From contig JBBTRS010000025.1 of the NCBI GenBank assembly GCA_038065115.1, forward strand, positions 1 through 15,377: a DNA stretch of 15,377 bases, in the 5' to 3' direction. The stretch's first letter is position 1; each line of letters starts with the position of its first letter. The position numbers were made by a program, and so were the translations under genes. Shown piece after piece: positions 13,099 to 15,377 of this stretch. Source of the DNA: MFKM01 sp038065115. Lineage in GTDB: Bacteria > Patescibacteriota > Minisyncoccia > UBA6257 > MFKM01. Under the pieces are notes generated by a model. The model did no database searches. It was not told where the DNA came from and was given only the letters and a program-made list of their open reading frames with translations.

Positions 13099-14151
13099 TT
13101 ATTTCTGAAAACTTTCATAAACCTCAATAATTTTTTTCGCCCTATCTATATAAGAATAACTGGAGTTTGATAATCTTTTATAACCGGCTTCGGCAATTTC
13201 TTTTCTTAATTCTTCATTCTTCAGATAAAAATCTATTTTTTGTTTTAGTTCCTCCGGGGTGGAAAAATAGACCGCTTCCCTGTCTTCTTCAAAAAAACCC
13301 TTGGCTTCATCGGTTCTGGCGCTCAATAAAAATCCCCCGCAGGCCGGAACTTCAAACGTTCTCATATTGTGAGATGAAATATTGCGCCCAGGATACTCAA
13401 AATTCTGTTTTCTGATAATATTCAGAATGATTTTCGCGGAATTGCAAACTTTAGAGAATTCTTCTCCCACCGCTTCTTTCCCCTGCCATTTCCGCTGTAA
13501 ATTTTTATTGGCTTTTTTCCAGGCGCTGCCCCAAATCTTTAAATCATAATCCAAAAGATGATTCAGCCATTTTTCTCTTTTTTCGTCCCAACTGCCGATA
13601 AAAGCGACATCGGAATCATAAATTTTCCGTTCAGCCGCGGAAACATCAACCGGATAATGAAGTTTTTGGTCATAACCAAACGGCAAATACTCCACCCTTT
13701 GAACTCCGGATTTTTTTATATCTGCCATCAAAAGCTTTGCCCAAATGAAATAAACGTCGTATAAAGGAATGGATTTTATCATCCAGGAATTGCTGGCTCC
13801 AAAATGCCAAGTATTGAAAGGATTGTCCGGATTAAAACAAAAAATTTTTGTTCGGGGTAATTCTTTTTTTATCTTTAAAATGGTTTTCGGACAAAAATAC
13901 CATCCCTTAAGAACTAAAATCAAATCCGGTTTTTCTTTTCCGGCAACAGCTAAAAACTTTTTTTGTAAAAGCGAGGAAAATAATCTCCAGAATAACCTGT
14001 TGGTGTATTTATTTTTAAGACCGGGAAAGAGCTGGCGGTATAAGCTTTCTTCGTCAAAAATAACGGATTCGCAGCCTAAATTTTCAAAAGCCCTTGCGAA
14101 AGTATTAGCTAAACTATTTTTCTGATTTTCTCCGGTAATTAATATTTTCAT
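13099..14151 (-). CDS. CgeB-like glycosyltransferase (GT-B fold)
   Basis: A 350-residue protein resembling the CgeB/DUF3880 group of glycosyltransferases. The N-terminal half contains KPDLILVLKGW (74-84) and FCFNPDNPFN (104-113), the CgeB-like nucleotide-fold pattern. The C-terminal half contains DVAFIGSWDEKR (181-192) and the diagnostic SHNMRTFEVPACGGFLL (260-276), followed by REAVYFSTPEELKQKIDFYL (291-310), typical of the family. In GT-B enzymes this second half binds the sugar nucleotide. Such genes are frequent in capsule, O-antigen and spore-coat glycan loci; donor and acceptor are unknown. It begins 5 nt after the upstream GT4 gene and ends 12 nt before the fusion gene, consistent with one transcript. 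No truncation is seen. Confidence 0.85.
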   Translation of the reverse strand: MKILITGENQKNSLANTFARAFENLGCESVIFDEESLYRQLFPGLKNKYTNRLFWRLFSSLLQKKFLAVAGKEKPDLILVLKGWYFCPKTILKIKKELPRTKIFCFNPDNPFNTWHFGASNSWMIKSIPLYDVYFIWAKLLMADIKKSGVQRVEYLPFGYDQKLHYPVDVSAAERKIYDSDVAFIGSWDEKREKWLNHLLDYDLKIWGSAWKKANKNLQRKWQGKEAVGEEFSKVCNSAKIILNIIRKQNFEYPGRNISSHNMRTFEVPACGGFLLSARTDEAKGFFEEDREAVYFSTPEELKQKIDFYLKNEELRKEIAEAGYKRLSNSSYSYIDRAKKIIEVYESFQK

Positions 14152-14156
14152 AAAAA

Positions 14157-15365
14157 TTAATTAAGTTTTAAAGCCGTTAAAATACCCTCAATGTCTTTTT
14201 CAAAAGTATATTTTTTGATAATTCCCGAAGATTTTTCTCCGAAAGATTTTCTTTTCGCGGAATCGTCTATCAAATCTTTGAGACGCAACGACAATTGTTC
14301 CGCATCATCAAGCGGAAAAATAAATCCATTAACATTATCTTTGACCAGATCCGGACCGCAGCCGACGACATCGGAAACAATAATCGGCAAACCGAAACAC
14401 ATCGCCTCATTAACAGCCAAACCCCATGTTTCTCCCGCTCCGGAGGGTAAAACGAGAACATCGGCCAAAGTGTAATATTTCGGCAATTCCGTTTGATTCT
14501 TAAAACCAATAAAATAAACATTGTCCAGATTGCGCTCTTTGGAATATTCTTCAAGCTTGGACCGCAAAACACCATCGCCGACAAAAACCAGAGCCGGTAA
14601 TTCAGTAATCGGGTGATTGGGTGATCGGGTGATTAGCATTTCATACGCTTTTAATAAATCCAAAGGCCGTTTTTTTTCTATCAATTTTCCCATAAAAAGA
14701 ACGACGGCTTGCTCTCCGTTCAATCTGAGTTCTTTTTTAAATTCATTCTTGCGGTATTTCAATTTTTCCGCTTCGCCGACAAATCTTTCATTTTCAACAG
14801 CGTAAGGGCAAAAAATAAGTTTTTCTTCGGGCGTTCCGTAAAACTTGAAGAATTTTTTGTTTTCTTCGCCGATATAGAGAAAAAATTTTATTCTCTTAAA
14901 AAGCCATCCCAAAATAAATTTTTTTATTTTTATCTTAAAACCGCTTTTAAACGCTTCTTGGTTCAAAGGATTCTCGCCATGAATAAAAACCGGTATTTTT
15001 CTTAAAAAAGCCGTCAAAAAAGCCAGCCAGCTGGTTAAGGAGTTCCATCCATAAACCAAAACAGCGTCGTATTTTCCTTTCCAAATTTCTTTGATAATGC
15101 CCGGGTTTATTTCCCGGTTCCATTTCCCTGAACCGGGATTAGGCGAAAAATTTTTCAAAAATTCATAACGATAGCCGTCCAGCAAAGGAATGTCCCATTT
15201 TATTTTTTGATTAAAACCGGGATCGTAACTAGGCCCCTTAACCCCGAAATCCCAGCAGAAATAAACCGTCAAATCAATTTCCGGATGCTTGGCCAATTTT
15301 TTAAAAAATGGGGCCTGGTATTGAATCGGATGAGGAGTCAAAACGGCCAATCTGAATTTTTTCAT
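14157..15365 (-). CDS. GT4-family glycosyltransferase with an in-frame repeat-encoded insertion
   Basis: A 402-residue GT-B enzyme. The N-terminus LAVLTPHPIQYQAPFFKKL (6-24) is characteristic of a GT4 subgroup in polysaccharide loci. The C-terminal domain has VVLFMGKLIEKKRP (221-234), FVGDGVLRSKLE (261-272) and the EX7E motif from Glu312 to Glu320 in GETWGLAVNEAMCFGLPIIVS, all expected for a retaining nucleotide-sugar transferase. Between the helix ending near Leu244 and the strand ALVFVGDG lies ITRSPNHPITE (245-255), encoded by an 8-bp tandem repeat; family members usually have a shorter loop here, so it is probably an insertion between secondary-structure elements. This is the most upstream gene seen, and its promoter may lie beyond the right edge, since only 12 nt precede the ATG in the window. 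Confidence 0.92.
   Translation of the reverse strand: MKKFRLAVLTPHPIQYQAPFFKKLAKHPEIDLTVYFCWDFGVKGPSYDPGFNQKIKWDIPLLDGYRYEFLKNFSPNPGSGKWNREINPGIIKEIWKGKYDAVLVYGWNSLTSWLAFLTAFLRKIPVFIHGENPLNQEAFKSGFKIKIKKFILGWLFKRIKFFLYIGEENKKFFKFYGTPEEKLIFCPYAVENERFVGEAEKLKYRKNEFKKELRLNGEQAVVLFMGKLIEKKRPLDLLKAYEMLITRSPNHPITELPALVFVGDGVLRSKLEEYSKERNLDNVYFIGFKNQTELPKYYTLADVLVLPSGAGETWGLAVNEAMCFGLPIIVSDVVGCGPDLVKDNVNGFIFPLDDAEQLSLRLKDLIDDSAKRKSFGEKSSGIIKKYTFEKDIEGILTALKLN
14611..14634. repeat. 8-bp tandem repeat (GGGTGATY x3) inside a GT4 gene
   Basis: Three consecutive units, GGGTGATT, GGGTGATC and GGGTGATT, with a degenerate fourth unit on the left (TAATC at 14606-14610). The 24 bp keep the reading frame and encode TRSPNHPI on the minus strand. 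The surrounding gene is otherwise intact. Confidence 0.8.
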
Positions 15366-15377
15366 ACCAGGTAGTAG

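Overview
The window is an AT-rich surface-polysaccharide (glycan) biosynthesis locus. Ten of its eleven genes lie on the minus strand. TGA is used as a stop (the transketolase N-half and the GT2-radical SAM gene both end in TGA), so this looks like code 11 rather than a UGA-recoded lineage. Starts are preceded by AT-rich sequence without clear Shine-Dalgarno motifs, several gene pairs overlap by 4 nt, and structured repeats sit in the intergenic gaps. Together these suggest an uncultured bacterium of the Patescibacteria/CPR type (for example Parcubacteria). That placement is inference; there is no rRNA or other phylogenetic marker here.

Transcribing right to left, the first block (15365 to 7565) is assembly machinery: a GT4 glycosyltransferase, a CgeB-like glycosyltransferase, an unusual GT2-radical SAM fusion, a Wzy-like O-antigen polymerase/ligase, a second GT4 enzyme and, after a repeat element, a class I methyltransferase. 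A lone plus-strand gene (5682-7349) encodes a multi-membrane-span protein resembling GT-C glycosyltransferases.

The second block (5500 to 1) starts at a near-consensus sigma70-type promoter (TTGACA, 17 bp, TATATT). It encodes a transketolase split into N and C subunits, a 745-residue fusion of a ColD-like 3-dehydratase with an SDR epimerase/reductase, a GDP-mannose 4,6-dehydratase-like SDR, and the start of a B12-binding radical SAM enzyme cut by the window edge. In the ColD-like domain the PLP lysine is replaced by histidine, the hallmark of enzymes that remove the C3 hydroxyl of 4-keto-6-deoxyhexoses. With a GMD-like enzyme beside it, the simplest reading is synthesis of an NDP-3,6-dideoxy-4-keto-hexose (colitose-type). 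The adjacent thiamine-diphosphate pair could add a two-carbon branch to it or supply a precursor; this is a hypothesis.

The most original signal is a family of long intergenic inverted-repeat elements: full copies at about 1290-1422, 7366-7547 and 8218-8375, plus a decayed left-half copy at 3695-3731. Their ends and internal motifs are conserved, while two stem segments differ in sequence between copies yet remain self-complementary within each copy, i.e. they covary. One copy carries a clean 20-bp perfect-palindrome insertion. A separate, nearly perfect palindrome of about 60 bp (5592-5651) lies between the divergent genes, and an 8-bp tandem repeat is inserted in frame in one glycosyltransferase. 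No flippase, ABC exporter, chain-length regulator, initiating phosphoglycosyltransferase, tRNA, rRNA or CRISPR array was seen. No intergenic stretch exceeds 300 bp.
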